Positions 1-13,130 of a stretch of 64,000 nucleotides of DNA are shown here, piece by piece; position 1 is the stretch's first letter, and each line of letters opens with the position of its first letter. This DNA is from Hyaloperonospora brassicae (Eukaryota > Oomycota > Peronosporomycetes > Peronosporales > Peronosporaceae): contig CANTFL010001315.1 of the NCBI GenBank assembly GCA_947650285.1, forward strand, positions 248,001 to 312,000, read 5' to 3'. Made by a program: the position numbers and the translations under genes. The notes beneath the pieces are model-generated. The model had not been told where the DNA came from, ran no database searches, and saw only the letters and a program-made list of their open reading frames with translations.

Positions 1-1240
1 CACGGAATGAGAATTTTCGGATCCGCCCGCACGGTACCAGTCGAATCCAGATCCGTCAATCTGGATGGAGTACCAGTTGGATCCGAGCGAAGAGTATGTG
101 TGCGGAGGGGACCGACCACGGCTACAAGGGAGGCATTTGTTGCCAACGTCTGCAAAGACGGAGTATTAGGTAAATAATTAACGATGAAACCGCGATAGGC
201 GAACGATGTACAGCTTGACTGACGCTGCCCGTAGGTTATAGTAAAGCTGACGTTGTGGAGAAGCGGACCAAAGTTTTATCTGAGAAAGATACAGAGAAAG
301 AGAACCGTGTCACTAGGTCTAGATATGAAGTGTAAATATGTGGAGGACAACTACCGAATCCGATGTAGATGTGCCTCCCGTCATCGAGAGTGGGTTTGAT
401 AGTAGAATAGAACAAAAATGAGAGTGTAATCAATCCCCGAGAGGATCCGATCTTCTCGTGGACACAAATTATAATGGGATCCAATCCCTGAGTGGATATG
501 GTCCATGATGGGGCCTATATCCAAATAAGATTATATAAAAAAGATTCGATTAAAGAGGTATCAGATCCAACAGTTGATCCGAAACAGGCCAGGGTGGGAA
601 ATAAATCAACATGTATAAGTGGTACTAGAAACAGAGAGATTTATTGGCCCGACGCGTGGCGAGCGTGTTGTGCTTAGATAGTCTAGGTCGTAGGTTTTGT
701 GAAATGGTTGGCTAACATTAAACATCGTTCAATTTACTTCAAAAGACACGTGTCATATCTTCCGAGCTTGATCTTTGGCCTCCCGACGAAGCAAAGATTT
801 GCGATGTTCGTCTATACAATTGTCGAACCTGGGTGGTTTTGCCAGATGCGTCAGGCTTACACAACATCCCAACAACTGCTATCGGGTGCAGCAAGAAAGC
901 AAGGGTGATCAAGGTCAAAAGACGGCTAAAATGGTCAGTAGGTCAAGCAGATCAAGATCTACATATTGGACAAAGAATCTCGTTGAGATCTAGGTATCTC
1001 ATATCAAGTACCTACAAGTTACCTGTGATCGTGCAAAAATTTCCACCCGATTCCCCCTTTCCCAATACGGTCAAGATTAGCATCTACAAGAGTCCACAGA
1101 GAAGAGTGTAGCCCGTTCTACCAACGGGTAAACAAGGAGATAAAGGTGTTTAAAACAAAAATAGTACCCTCTCCGATATTCGGTCGTCTGAACACCAGTG
1201 GGGAGGCGGGATCACATCAAAAATTTCAAAACCCTAATCC
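1..1240 (+). repeat. Decayed LTR of the family-A type (solo or remnant)
   Basis: The stretch 690-1240 aligns by eye, with many substitutions, to the 3' half of the family-A LTRs at 4243-5196 and 19245-20198. Shared blocks include the GGTTGG..ACATTAAAC segment near 705, the conserved core AAGACGGC..ATGGTCAG near 915-940, and the LTR tail CCAGTGGGGAGGCGGG near 1195. Positions 1-120 and 440-500 are rich in GGATCC/GATCC, as in the 5' part of the family-A LTR, so the copy may reach the window edge. No matching partner LTR or coding sequence lies next to it. Short open frames here are not gene-like. Confidence 0.55.
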
Positions 1241-4233
1241 AACACAACAATATGCGATTAAAAAATATAAAAACTTGAGATGATGAAGCCTATTTGCATA
1301 TGCCTGCCTGTCGGACTTGGCTCATCATAATCATTGTACTTGATACGCAACGCCGAACCCTTTCTATGATACAAAGACGGACCCCGTATTTCCCTATTAG
1401 TTTCCTCATCAATTTATATACGTCAAAACCCCTAATTGAGTGTGCAAATCGATAATTTCATCTCGTCAAAAACGCGCAATAATAGAATCAAACGAGTTTA
1501 CTAGAGGGATGTCGCCTTTTTCTAGCTGCTGCATGCGTCAAATAAATAGTTGTATCACTCCTACATTCGTTCAGTACATCGACTTCTGTCGGCTTACTCG
1601 GCAAGTGTCCAATTGGATCTGGAATAAATCATTGCTAATTGATTTTTTAATTTAATATTGTTTAAACTTTACTTAGTTCTTCCATTGCAAAGATGCATAT
1701 TGTTAATGTCATTTGTGGGTGGGCATTGCAAACTTGTAAAAATACGACATTGAGAGTTCATAGAGCGTGCATACGCGCGTCGGGAACCATAATTTGAAGA
1801 TGGTTGCTGTCATGAGGTGAAAGGATTAATTTAACTGCAAATTGATGTTTTTGATTATATTGTTGTTGGCGACTCTAGTCTTTCAATACAGACATTCTGA
1901 ATGTGACTTCGTTTACAAAAACCGGTGGTATATCGAGAACAAAGTAGTGAATTTTTACATTTGTCTAATATCTTCATAAGGTGCGAAGCTAGAATGCCGC
2001 AGGTTTACGCTTTAATGACAGAAAGGCTAGGAAAAAAGCAGTTTAGAAATATGTATTGGTAAGATACAATACATCAAAATATAGCGTGCAATAACTCTTG
2101 ACAAACTATTAAGAATATATATATATATGTATGAAGTTTCGGTGATCAATCGAAGCCACGCTCGACAAAGAAGAGTTGCTGATACATCATTAAACGAGGT
2201 AGAAAATACCGCAGAATCTACACAATAGTTAAAGAGCTCCGATTTTATAGTTGATTACGATAGAGATTAGATTTATCGAGATTGTCAGATACGACACGGA
2301 TATTCGACGAGCGAACGCCCGGAAATGACGATCATAAGTTCTAATTTGGCTTTAATTAAGTGTTGGCCTTAATAGATCAATATCCTTTCTTGACAAAAGA
2401 ATCAAATTGATCGACAAAAGTCAATATAAACTGCATATCAACTTGATGTACAATTTTACATTTCCAAAGATGGATGTCAAACGAAAAATCGATTAACTTA
2501 CTGATCGACGATTTATAAGAGCGTATCAAAGGTACGTTTTCGATTCTAATTACATTCCGATAGACCTTTTTTATCGTGAATTACCTCATTAATCCAAACT
2601 TATTCCCAAATGTGACCTAAAGCTTCTACTTTTTTTATAAAAAGTTGATTTGTACCATTGTGTTTGATTGCCATGTATGGACCGAAAATATTCTTTGCGA
2701 TAATGCCGCAAATTCTACATATTCAAAACGATAATCATTATGATACCATAAGCGTTGAAGATGTAAAGTCACATGACGGGCTTTTCGAAGTTTAATACTA
2801 GGATAAGTAAAAGCGATACCGATGCGGATTTCGAAATGAGACATGATTTTTAAAAGTCATATTATCATTTCTTATAATGGACCTTAAGATCCAATCTCTT
2901 AATTAAGTTTAACAAGACAGCTCCACTCTCTAATTGTCAAAGAGCATTTGACGCGACCTGTGTTATATAGTAACAATTTAGCACTATAATATGAGATGTC
3001 GCGAAGCATTTGAGCGAAATGGCTTTTTCCAGTTTGGTGCCAAACAGCCAAAGTCGACATTATCAAGACCCCAGAATGATAACCGAAGTCGATCGAATAC
3101 TTGCTGAGAGGATGAGGATATATTTAGTGTAGAACCTTAGCTATCGCCTTTAGGCGAAAAATATACAAGAATGTAAAGTAAAATGAAAATCAAACAATAT
3201 TTATAGTATAAGATGAATTTACATTTATATACACTGCATGCTGATTAGAATGAGAAAGCAGAAATACAGTCTCCAGTGTAAAGAATTGAAGAGACTCTTG
3301 CAGACAAACGTCTTCTTTTATAGTGTACATGAGTCATTGATCGTTTAAAGCCAAATACCTGGTGCTTCTATTCGACAAGATACTTTTTGACATTATTATT
3401 TAGCAAAAATTATATTTTACCCGGTAAATTGATAGACAATAGGAAAAAGCGCCATAATTGTCAAAAATGTACCAAAGAAATAAGGAATAATTACAAGCGC
3501 GACAGTGCGAATACCAATTAAGCCTGCTAAGTGACAGCATACCTTGGATGCATATACAATATATTTGCGACGAAATCGAGACTGATCGAAAGAAGGATAT
3601 AAAAACAAATTAATGTCAAATAATTGATAATAGAACGACCGTGTAGGGCATGTATAATCTTAACTCTTATAATTTTATTGTATACAGCTGGAGTTGGCAG
3701 GCCTCACAAAGACGTACGCCTGTTAGTATCACGTTCTATGTAAGTAAAAAAAATACGTTGAATCGATCCATTTATATGTAAATTGTTTTACCAGAGCAAG
3801 AACCGCAATCTCCGACAGATCATTACCTCAAAAAAAGAAATAGGGTCGTGCATAGACCACACCCCAAATCCAAGATGGTAGACATACGTAATCTAGCGTC
3901 AAGTCCATACCATTTTGACCATGATGAATAATATATATAAATTGCTGAATGCACCGAGTACCAAATCGCAATAAGTAGTCGTGTCGATATTAAATGATAC
4001 TTTTCGGCGGTGTAAGATCTTTACAATCGTCGAAATCCTTACTTTTGACCTGAAAAAAGGAGTGGTAAATTCGACTGAGAAGCTGAGGCACATAGATTCA
4101 ACGAGTAAGAACCTGACGAGCCAAGCGTAGACGAGAGAAGATTCAAAAAACCAAGCCTAGAGGATCTAAGGCTCGAAGTGCCATGGCGATAATAGCCAAT
4201 ATATCCCGCTAGGCAGTGGTGTAAAAAATTCCC
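1241..4233. other. AT-rich stretch without recognisable gene
   Basis: About 3 kb of AT-rich sequence with only short open frames in all six frames. I recognise no protein family, RNA gene or terminal repeat. There is a short TA microsatellite near 2118-2132. The last 150 bp before 4243 loosely resemble the end of element A's own body (purine run AAGGAA just before the LTR), which may be a scrap of an older copy. Confidence 0.6.
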
Positions 4234-4242
4234 AAGGAAAAA

Positions 4243-5196
4243 TGACGAAAGTGTGGATCGCGCGATCCACCTTAAGTGCAAAACCAGTTTAATTGCCGGA
4301 GCGCGTACGGCGATGGGCCTGTTGGGACAAGGAAGGTGACCAAACGAATGATTGAAGAATTATGATTGTCCAAGTCGCGCAGATTGATCCACCTTCTATC
4401 CTTAGTACTGCTGGGTGGTGTGGATCATATCATGGGTGTGGACCACATAATTGATGGGGACCATATACCGCGATCCCATAAACCGCGATCCACTGTGGAG
4501 CGATCCGCTATGGAGCGATCCGCTGTGGACCGATCCACCACGAATTATCTGCTGTGGACCACATGAGGTAAGAGATAAATAGAATTGACAGGAGGTGTAC
4601 AACAGTTGACCTAAAGAACAGATAGGAATATTCATAGTGTTTGAAATTGGTTGGTTGACATTAAACAGGATTGAGTTTGCAACGAAAGACACGCGTCGAC
4701 TTCTCCTGATCAGGATCTTTGACATCCCGTTGAATAAAGAGTCACCCATATCTCTGCAAACTTCGTCCTTGGATTGTTTGGCCAGGCGGAAAGCCAATTC
4801 CCACCCCCCGCAACTGATAGGACTTAGTGAACCTTACGGTTTAGATTCAAGATCGCGAGACGGCTCAAGTGGTCAGAAGGCTCGCGTATCAAGAATCGCC
4901 CCTGGTAAAGGCGACTATGGGAGAGCACCCTAGTTACAAGCGACCGAGTGAAGAACTTCCACGCAATCCACACCTACGTTTGACCGGGTGAAGCATTTCC
5001 ACTCGATCAACACCTATCCTTAAGATGGTCAAGCTCAGATTCAGCTCAAGTCCAACAAGAAAAGCACAACTCGCCCCTCTGGCGGGTACGCAAGGTGAGC
5101 AAGAAGACGCAGAGCACGGAATCGAAGTAGCCCTCCGTAAGTCGGTCTTCCAGGCGCCAGTGGAGAGTCGGGGTCACAAGAAAATTGTGATCGTCA
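4243..5196 (+). repeat. Element A 5' LTR
   Basis: 954 bp, direct repeat of 19245-20198 with an offset of exactly 15,002 bp and no net indel. Terminal inverted repeat TGACGA...TCGTCA. I count about 22 differences by eye against the 3' LTR (about 98% identity). The 5' third carries a short tandem GATCC array (about 4465-4545, unit about 15 bp). The 3' third carries the core GATCGCGAGACGG (4851 on) shared with the other LTR families in the window. An 18-bp perfect palindrome (half GTGGATCGC) lies at 4253-4270. Confidence 0.9.
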
Positions 5197-6129
5197 CTTG
5201 ATCACATTGCGCGCTTCCCCAGATCTTCTAATTGCTCGGGATTTCACGGTGAGCTCGTAAACGAAGAAGTCAAGATCAGGCCTAAACCTGGGATACAAGC
5301 GCAAGCAGCAGAGGGATCGTTGCAGACGCGTGACGATGAAGGGTCCCCATATCCTTAGAGTTTGTGGATGGGATTTAAAGACAAGAAAAGAAAAGAGCAA
5401 GACTGTTCGCACGATCCGTAAGAAAACCCCCATCTTCCGCCTGTAGCCCCTTCGGGAGCCACCGCGGATCGCACTGCAAAGCGAGCCACGGGATAAAAGT
5501 CTTCAAGGGAATTTCATAAACGACTATCTTTTTAAAAGATGAACCATCAGAGATGATGAAACGAGGTTTAAGATGTTTGGAAGACTGCAAGAAGGTGGCT
5601 GAAGCGAAAAAAGATCGATATTTTTACAAGAACGAGTCAGCCATATGCTAGGTCAAGCCGAAGACGATGAATTAGGTACAAAGTCAGTGGATCACGAAGT
5701 ATGATTTTATTGTTGGCGAATTAACGTTCTCAGCGGCGTTATTATTTGCAGTAGCCGAAGAAGCCGTTTTTAAGCAAATTAGTGCTTAAGACAATCAAGC
5801 CAAAGCTGACCGGATTGCTCCGCGGACCGATATCAGCGCCTTAACAAAATCCGAACATGTTGGAGGGGATCCGACGTCTAATAAAATTGCTAAATAAAGC
5901 GGGTTTCACAGTCGGAACGTTTAACCTACAAACTCTACAATAGTTCAACCACGATCCAAAGATCGCTTTCGGACAGTCGCTGTTCAAAGTGTTGAGTCCG
6001 CTTCATTAGAATATGTGGCCCTAAATACAACACGACCGCGCCGTTTAACGCCATAGATAATGTTCTCACGCCGATCAACGAGTTCCCCAAGAATGAACAC
6101 ACTGGATCGTCCCCATATGCTTCGGCGGA
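5197..6129 (+). other. Element A leader and decayed gag N-terminus
   Basis: Region between the 5' LTR and the first recognisable gag segment. It should hold the primer-binding site and the start of gag, but no TGG-initial tRNA-complementary site follows the LTR and every frame is broken by stops. Open frames on the minus strand here (5194-5590, 5935-6270) look like shadows. Confidence 0.45.
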
Positions 6130-7582
6130 ATCGAAAGAGAACTCGAACGATTCGTTTGAGATCTGACGGATGTCGCTTGGGCAAAAGGGCGCGGATTTGT
6201 TGAGAAGTTTGACCGGAATGAGGCAAATGCCGAAGCGGGAAAGCCGGCGAAAAACGCAGCCTATGAACATGGTGGAGTTAGACCAAGCGAGTTCCTATTT
6301 TCGAGCAGTTATGAAAAAATATGAGCTAGAACAAGCCCACATGATCGCCGGACGATCTTCTTATTTCCATCCCAAACCGGAGATATACATTCCGAATATT
6401 AACATGGAGACGGTTGGAAGCGTCTTAGTGGATCGAAGGACCATGATCTTGGGCGCCAAATTAAAGGAAGCAAGCGCGGACCGCATGTGGCGACGGCACA
6501 AGCGGTCGAGAGTGGTGAATTATCTAATAAAAGAATTCAAATGTCTGCCATGGCCAAACTATAATAATTTTGCACATAAGAAAAGATCGAGGAATGGGCC
6601 AAAACCTAGATCAGTATGGTAAAGTTGGCGTTCCTACGCGATCAAGTACCGGATGCAGGGAAGTGCCTAATATTGAGCGATGTTCTTACGGGAACGGCGC
6701 GTGAATGGTATAACCAGCTCGGTCGCTCAGCGAGAACCTTGTGAAAGGAGCGCTTAAAGGGCTCCATGGCCAAATAATACGAAGGGAAGAATAGTGTTTC
6801 TGTTGGAAGACTATAACCATGCCAGTAAGCAATCCAACGAGACTCCATTGGAATACTTGTTCCTTCTGAAAGCAGCCACGATCCGAGCAAAAAATTCGAT
6901 ATCAGACAAATTGCCCGCCACTAGCAAGAAGCATGTATATCATAACATTGGTACCCTGGACGATCGCGACCTGGCCAGAATGCTAACGATGTTACGCCTT
7001 GTATATGTAGACGATCTGAAAGAAACGTAGCAAGAATGGAAGAATATTAAAGTTTGAGAATCTCACGCCTCTATGGGGTTGAGCAAGTTTTGGCATCGAG
7101 TTTCGTTACAGGCAGCCTAAATGCCAGCTATTTTGCGCGGGCTTTGAGAGCTATCAACGTGGACAGCGAGAGCAGTGGATCAGACATGGATTCTTGTGTA
7201 TTGCACTTCGACTCGGATGGACGCATAGTATGCATGACTAAAGCTGCATATCGCGCTCAGAAGCTGGAATACCCACTCATTAGAAGTTTTTATAGTCGAT
7301 CAAGAGCGACACAATGCTTATGTAAAGTCTCAAACATTGTGTACGCACTGTGGGTCGAAGAGACATGACGATCGCGGATGTTGGAAGCGACTTTCCTGTC
7401 AGAAGTGTGGACATAAGGGTCATCCTGTGGAAAAATGCTACTACGTTTGTTCCGTATGCAAAAAGCTCCATGATAAAGGATTGTGCCCGATGGAACAGTT
7501 TTACAACATGATTCGTCAGTGGAATGTCTCCACCAAGCATGAAAGGATGTTGCCAGAACAATCCGAGAAGATGCTAAATTAG
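6130..7582 (+). pseudogene. gag: Element A gag remnant (capsid and zinc knuckles)
   Basis: Nucleocapsid/capsid gene of an oomycete-type Ty3/Gypsy element, broken into at least three frames. 6170-6622 holds a gag-like segment. About 6615-7035 holds the retrotransposon-gag core, with motifs such as GTAREWYNQL and LDDRDLARMLTMLRL in different frames. 7337-7582 holds three zinc-finger-like knuckles: CX2CX4HX4C (CTHCGSKRHDDRGC), CX2CX4HX4C (CQKCGHKGHPVEKC) and a degenerate CX2CX3HX4C. Paired knuckles of this kind are typical of oomycete Gypsy gag. The product would package the element RNA. Frameshifts and stops make it non-functional as read. Confidence 0.8.
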
Positions 7583-8702
7583 GACGCTCGCCAGGTTTGA
7601 ATCTGGTACGAGCCGAGCGTTTTATGCTCTGCGTATATGCATTAACGGAGAGAATGTTTATCGACGGAAGCGATGACAAACAAAATGATCTATCTAATAC
7701 ATATCGATTTTTTACAATTTGCGTTCCATTATAAGTGTGAAAAGGCATGATTAGTAGGCCCAATTTCCCGCCAAGATGGACCTTGTCGGAGCGCCAGGCG
7801 AGTCAGAGGGATATTGGAAATACCACACACCAGGAAAATGGTGTAAGAAGTAAAGTACTTGGAAAGATTAAAAGCGAAAAGTCTACGACGCTGCTGAATT
7901 AGGAGCTGAGACCTCGATCGTGAACACCAACTTTTCTTGTAACGTGCTATGTGTCATCGACGAGAATCAAAAACAGTAATTTGTAGGTGTCGGTGAAAAC
8001 TCGTGCATGAATAAAGGACGCACTAAGATCAAGATCACCCTAAATGGATCGCTGGCTACTACCTGAATGTATAAATAGGTGATCAAGTCGGTCAAGAAGC
8101 AAATCTGTAAATAGATTTGATGGCACTTAAAGGTAGACGTCTGAATTTAGCGGACGGGACGATGGTATTGCCGGATAAAGGTAGAAAGCATATAGCATGA
8201 CGCAGACTTCTGTACGGATCGTCTAGGCAGCAGATCGTGATCACAGTATAGCACGTGGTTCTGAAGATCGGTAGGTTGGCAGGTATACGGATTGGCACTG
8301 TCCAGTCCAACGTTAAGCTATGGGTGAGACCCGATTCAACTTTTTTCCTCACCGTAACCACGGGGATTAATCGGATCAAGAGCTTGCATCTGACAAATCT
8401 CAGCGATACAGAATTTCCCTCGATCGCGAACCGGCATTAGGCTAAACTATGGCTGCCGAAAGGGTACCTTCATACCCAGGCTACGTCTCAATCGGACCGC
8501 GACAATCCAAAGATTGGCAGTCTATATCATTTGAAGGAACGATATCCAAAGAGAAAGAACTGCCGCCCGAATACGCTGATTCGCTTGTGGATCGCAGACC
8601 TTACCCTACTTTAAGTAGATTTTAATTCGGCCGTTAGGGAATAATGGATCAAAGGACAGACCCGATCGAGTTGAGGAAGTTGTTTCACGTGTGGGACTAC
8701 TA
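7583..8702 (+). pseudogene. Element A aspartic protease remnant
   Basis: Follows gag directly. Frame-hopping translation gives segments typical of the protease domain of this Gypsy lineage: GAETSIVNTNF near 7890-7930 (where DTGA is expected; the catalytic Asp is not preserved as read), then glycine/valine-rich beta-strand-like segments and the linker toward RT up to the solo LTR at 8703. 8255-8440 is one open piece. Several stops and shifts. The role in the parent element was cleavage of the Gag-Pol polyprotein. Identified by order and motif resemblance rather than by an intact catalytic triplet. Confidence 0.65.
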
Positions 8703-10451
8703 TGTTGAAGTCGATCTCACAAAATTACTATATTGAGGGTCGATCTACCACTTGCTCAGACTTGCCGACTCACGGACGGGGTACTTCGATCCGTGCCTTG
8801 CTGTATAACCTTGTGCTCACCTTGTGTACCCTTCGGTTGGGTTAACTTGAGCTCTTCGTAATGGCCTTGGGAAATGTCGATCTCGCTGAGGGTTCGGGGT
8901 TGAGAGTTTGCTTCCGGTGCGGAAATCTTCACACCACGATTAGGGGTTCTGCGATCTTGATCTTGAGTCACGGCGATCTCTATCTGGAAACGTCGCGGTC
9001 TCGATCTTGAATCACACCGATCTCGATTTGTCTTCGGGGTCGGGGTTTTTGCTGTGCGAAAACCTTCACTCAGCAAATGATAGTCTTGCGTCGACCTTGC
9101 GTTGGGATCGGTCCGATCTGGTCTTGGGATCGGCCGATCTTGCCGGAAGTGCGCAATGTGGACGGATCGGTTGCTTGTTTCGCCAAAATGAAACGTGCCG
9201 ATCTGCCCCGTCGATCGCTTCAGTCTTGATCGGTCTTGTCTTGAACTCCTTGTCCAGATCTTCTGACCACTTGATCCGCCTCGCGATCTTGTAACCAAAA
9301 TCCTTTTCATTTACCGTTGTTTGCTGCTACACTAGCAGTTTAAGTTGAGTTGATTTATCTTAACCCCACCTTGGCCAAACAATCCAAGGTTAGTACACGA
9401 AACACGGCGCGGCGAAGTCTCTTGATCGACGGGAGGACAAATATCCTGCCCGTAAGAGAAGTCTGCGACGTGCTTTATATGAAAAAATAGTAACTGTTTT
9501 ATTATCCATACCAAAATTAATAGCCATCCTATCCTTAAGCCTATTCCAAACGGTAGGTCACTCTCCAAGTCGATATCTCCTTTAAGCTTGACCGCCCCCT
9601 TGAACACGTGTCGAAATTTCGTGACATGTGCTCCAAAGATAGCTCCAATACTCCCGATATTGTACCTAGACACCAAAAAGGGACCAAATTCCAAGTACGG
9701 TACCAAACACCCGATTTTGGTACCGAAAAGTCCAGAATAGTGTCCAAATGCCGAATGTGTCTAAATCCATTTTTCGACGTCAATACAACCGGCTTTCACT
9801 GACTCTTTCGATCTGAACTTTTAGGCCATCACTCATGGACCTTCAACAAGCATGTTTATCACGATCCAATAGTTCCACCACCGATATATCCATAACCAGC
9901 AGGGAACATGACCAATCTGATGTCCAATTAGAGATTGTTGAGGATCGGTACGGTATAATTCAGCAGTAAATAGCTTTCAGTTTACCGTACGTGCTCCAAT
10001 ATCATCCTCCCGGGTTTATCGGATCAACGAGACCATCCACAGGTCTTGAAACAGCTCTCTGGACTCCCACGAGTATCCACACTTCCAGATCGGGCTATAA
10101 TTAACCCAAATCAGTACTCCCTTTGGGAGACCGGTAAAGAGTGTCAACTATCTGCAGGATGTTACACCTTCGTCACAGAGTCATATCGCATCACCTGGTC
10201 CCAGATCCTTTTCCCAGATCGCTCCATGGAAATCGTGTTATTTGTCGTCTTGTCCCAGATCGCTCTGTCTCAGGTCGATCCATATCCATTAATCTGACGA
10301 CAGTTGGATCGGATCGCCTATCCCCATTGAGATCGCTTTTCACCTCCTTATTGGATCGCTACGTCCCATGGCATCAATTTCCACTAGTAAGTGACGCCTT
10401 AAATGGGTAGTCACCGATCAACGTCCAAAATTTTGATAAATGATTTTGTCA
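8703..10451 (-). repeat. Nested solo LTR, left copy (reverse orientation)
   Basis: 1749 bp, the reverse complement of 13429-15177, with identical length and about 99% identity by eye. Read on the minus strand it starts TGACAAAATC and ends CTTCAACA. Flanks TACTA (8698-8702) and CACTA (10452-10456) form a 5-bp target duplication with one transition. It interrupts element A between protease and RT. It has no internal coding region of its own. The open frame at 8756-9310 (184 codons, - strand) is low-complexity R/S/Q-rich sequence generated by GATC-rich DNA and I do not call it a gene. Confidence 0.85.
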
Positions 10452-12100
10452 CACTACTACCACGTGTCGTTATCAAGATCGAGGAGAAGAAAGGAGACGA
10501 TCGAGAATCCGGGGGTCAATGGAAGACGTTAAAACGAATACGGCTTGGGAAACCGATATTTTGCATGACGGATCGCGTGATGTGATCGGCGGGTTACATG
10601 TTATTCATCGACCTACCAGTGTCCTGCCGGGGGTTAATACGATTTAAGAAAGAACGACGAACGACGGAGCAGGCGAGCAGGCGATTAAAAAGCCATTCCT
10701 TCACCAGATTTTGCGATCGACGTAAAGCCATGTCCAACAAAAGACCGATTCGCGGAAGAACTGAAAGCCGCTACGTATCGTCATGAAAGAGGGGAGCTGT
10801 ATGCCGAGGATGTAAATTATCACATGGTGGTACTGCCTAAATTGTTATGCCTACTACCAAATTGCGATAGACGATATTCACGTAAACAATCCAAGAATAT
10901 CGCTGACTGAAGACCAAGCTCGATTTAAACAACTGATCTGGAAAAAAGCACCTTCTTATTGGTATACGGGAACGCACTACGTCCAGCCGCACGGGAGGCG
11001 ATATGCGATATTTACGTGGGTGGACCGAGCTTGATCGCGGAGCGCGTACGGCTATTAGCGCCTACGTTTTCTGAAAATCTAGCGGATTTATTAAAGGACT
11101 GCTAATAGCCAATATTGATATACCTTCAACATTTCCATGGGCCTCGACGATCGTTATTATCATAACGAAAAAAATATAGACCTTCGATTGTGTATCGATT
11201 AATGACGGGTACAACAACCGACAAGGCTGATAATATATCCGATGCCATTATTATTGCTTTTTTTACAGGACCTGGACAAAGCGATGTGATCCTGCTCACT
11301 GGAACCAGCAAGCGGGTTTTGGGTGGTAAAGATGAAATAACGAGCAAGAAGGTTCTCAGCATACATCACGCCGTCAGGCTTGTTTAAGTGGCTGAGGATG
11401 CTGTTTGGGTCAAAAAAACAATCCGCAGATTACCAACACCTGATTGACAATGCATTGCATACCTTCTTGAAGATTAGGGCCTATCCAGATGTACATTCGA
11501 TGGAATAGTCAAAACGGATCAATGTGTTCACAGAGGGAGAGATAGACAACAGTCAGACATCTTCTGTGCTAATTCAGAAATCGTACATCGATGAAATACG
11601 AATTTCAGGTACATCGTGAACCGATTTTTACGAAAGAGTGGAAAGATTGCTACGTGTATGCAAGAAGTGGAATTTGTCGATCAGCCTGACCAACCATTTT
11701 TGGGGACGACACAAGGTGGATTACTTTGGTTATCTATTATTACTCGATGGATTGGAATCCACCCGAAGGATCTCGTATTGCTGGTCAATATTCCGTTTCC
11801 TCGAACGCTGCGATTGATGCAGTCGTTTTAGGGGATTTTATTTTACTATAGCCCATTGATTAAAGACTTTGCAATCTATGCATCAGTGGTATACGAATTA
11901 AGCGAAGCCAACTTCCACGAGATATGTCGCATGGATGATTCGGAATCGTCTACACTGAATGAGATGAGAGTTGACGATAGGAAGTGCCGTAATGATGGCT
12001 ACCAAGGCCTTAAACTGTTACGGGGGGCGATTTGACCTCAAGCGACAGAATCCTATGAGAAAATGCAATGATATTGTTCCCATGTTGAAGGATAAGATCA
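10452..12100 (+). pseudogene. pol: Element A reverse transcriptase remnant
   Basis: RNA-dependent DNA polymerase domain of element A, resuming after the solo LTR. Pieces in shifting frames: GNALRPAAREAICDIYVGG near 10970, RLLAPTFSENLADLLKDC near 11050, KKNIDLRLCIDY near 11170, SYIDEI at 11581-11598 (the catalytic YxDD box with the second Asp changed to Glu), NLSISLTNHFWGRHKVDYFG near 11670-11735, and GIHPKDLVLLVNIPFPRTLR near 11755-11815 leading to the FLG..NYY..FI region. This order matches the fingers, palm and thumb of Ty3/Gypsy RT. Dead as read: stops, frameshifts and the altered catalytic box. Confidence 0.85.
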
Positions 12101-13130
12101 TTAAGACTCCGATTCTAAACATTTTGATTCGGATCGCCCTCCAGTGATCGTGATCGATGCAATTAAATGGGCGGTATTTGCAGCTTTGCTACAACAACAC
12201 GACGGAGTATACTGTTCAGTAACGTTCACTAGCCGGACGATAAAACCCGATGAGATTAACTATACAATAGTAAAAAAAAAGTTTTAGCTCTGCTGCGCAA
12301 CCTGAAAAACGGCTACAATATGTTGGTTACGCGAAAGATCAAGGTGTTCACACAGCATTCCACGTTAGCCTGGATGGTACAGACGGAACGAGATGCTCGG
12401 GAGACGGGCTGAGTTGCTATCATATTGGACGCTAGCGATCAAGAAGTGTGAAAAGGGAAAAGGTGAAATACCTCGTACACTGACCGCCATCATAACTCCG
12501 CGCGAAGAAGTTGACGAGATGCTGATCGCGATCGCCCCTAGGAAGCAGCCGAAACATACTATAAGTATGCCACCGCCAACAATGGAGGAGGGTGAAAGTC
12601 TTAAGTAATAAGTTTCGATATATCGGTTCAAACCAAACGAAAAGGCGGGGCGTACTGTGCAATATTGTGGAAGCACTTAGAATGGAAGATCGGTAATGCT
12701 GCAGCCAAATACGCAATAGACGTTACAGTGAACGAAGCCGAGTATCGTGGCCTGCTACTAGGTTTCAATCTCCTGGCAAAACAGGCGCGGGGCGCATCAT
12801 GATATGTGGCAATTCTAACTTAGTTATTAGACAAATGCGCGAAAAAAATTGATTTCTAGGCGCCCGTATCACATTTGCTACGTTTAAGCCATGGAGAAGC
12901 TCCGATCGTGGCCTATTCACAAATTCTTACGCATAAAAAGGGACTGGAATCAGAGTGCCGATCGAATGGCAAGCAACGCTTTACAAGAAGAGAAGGGCAC
13001 GATTACTTTATCCGAACAAGAACGTCAAAATTTACGTTTTTGAACCGGTTGGACAGGTTGTTGACACCCAAAAGTGTTGATCGGGTCGTGAAATTATCTG
13101 CCATCACTAAATCAGCCGTTAATAGACGAT
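12101..13130 (+). pseudogene. Element A RNase H region remnant (tandem RH domains)
   Basis: 12130-12370 translates to the Ty3-type RNase H: VIDAIKWAVFAALLQQHDG, then SRTIKPDEINYTIV and TQHSTLAWMVQ. 12600-13030 gives a second RNase-H-like domain, with KRKGGAYCAILWK, NEAEYRGLLLGFNLLA, GNSNLVIRQM and RDWNQSADRMASNALQEE in different frames. In the parent it removed RNA from the RNA-DNA hybrid. Two RH domains in tandem are a feature of this oomycete Gypsy lineage. Broken by stops and frameshifts. Confidence 0.8.

Noticed and set aside
4253..4270. 18-bp palindrome in the A LTR as evidence of hairpin tiling in family A
   Set aside because: An isolated case; family A does not show the dense series seen in B/C, and GATC-rich DNA favours palindromes.
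5935..6270. 111-codon minus-strand frame near element A gag
   Set aside because: Overlaps gag-like sequence on the other strand and shows no motif; treated as a shadow.
9332..9706. 124-codon frame in the solo LTR (copy at 14174-14548)
   Set aside because: Same reasoning: inside an LTR, no domain, competing overlapping frames of 80 and 64 codons.
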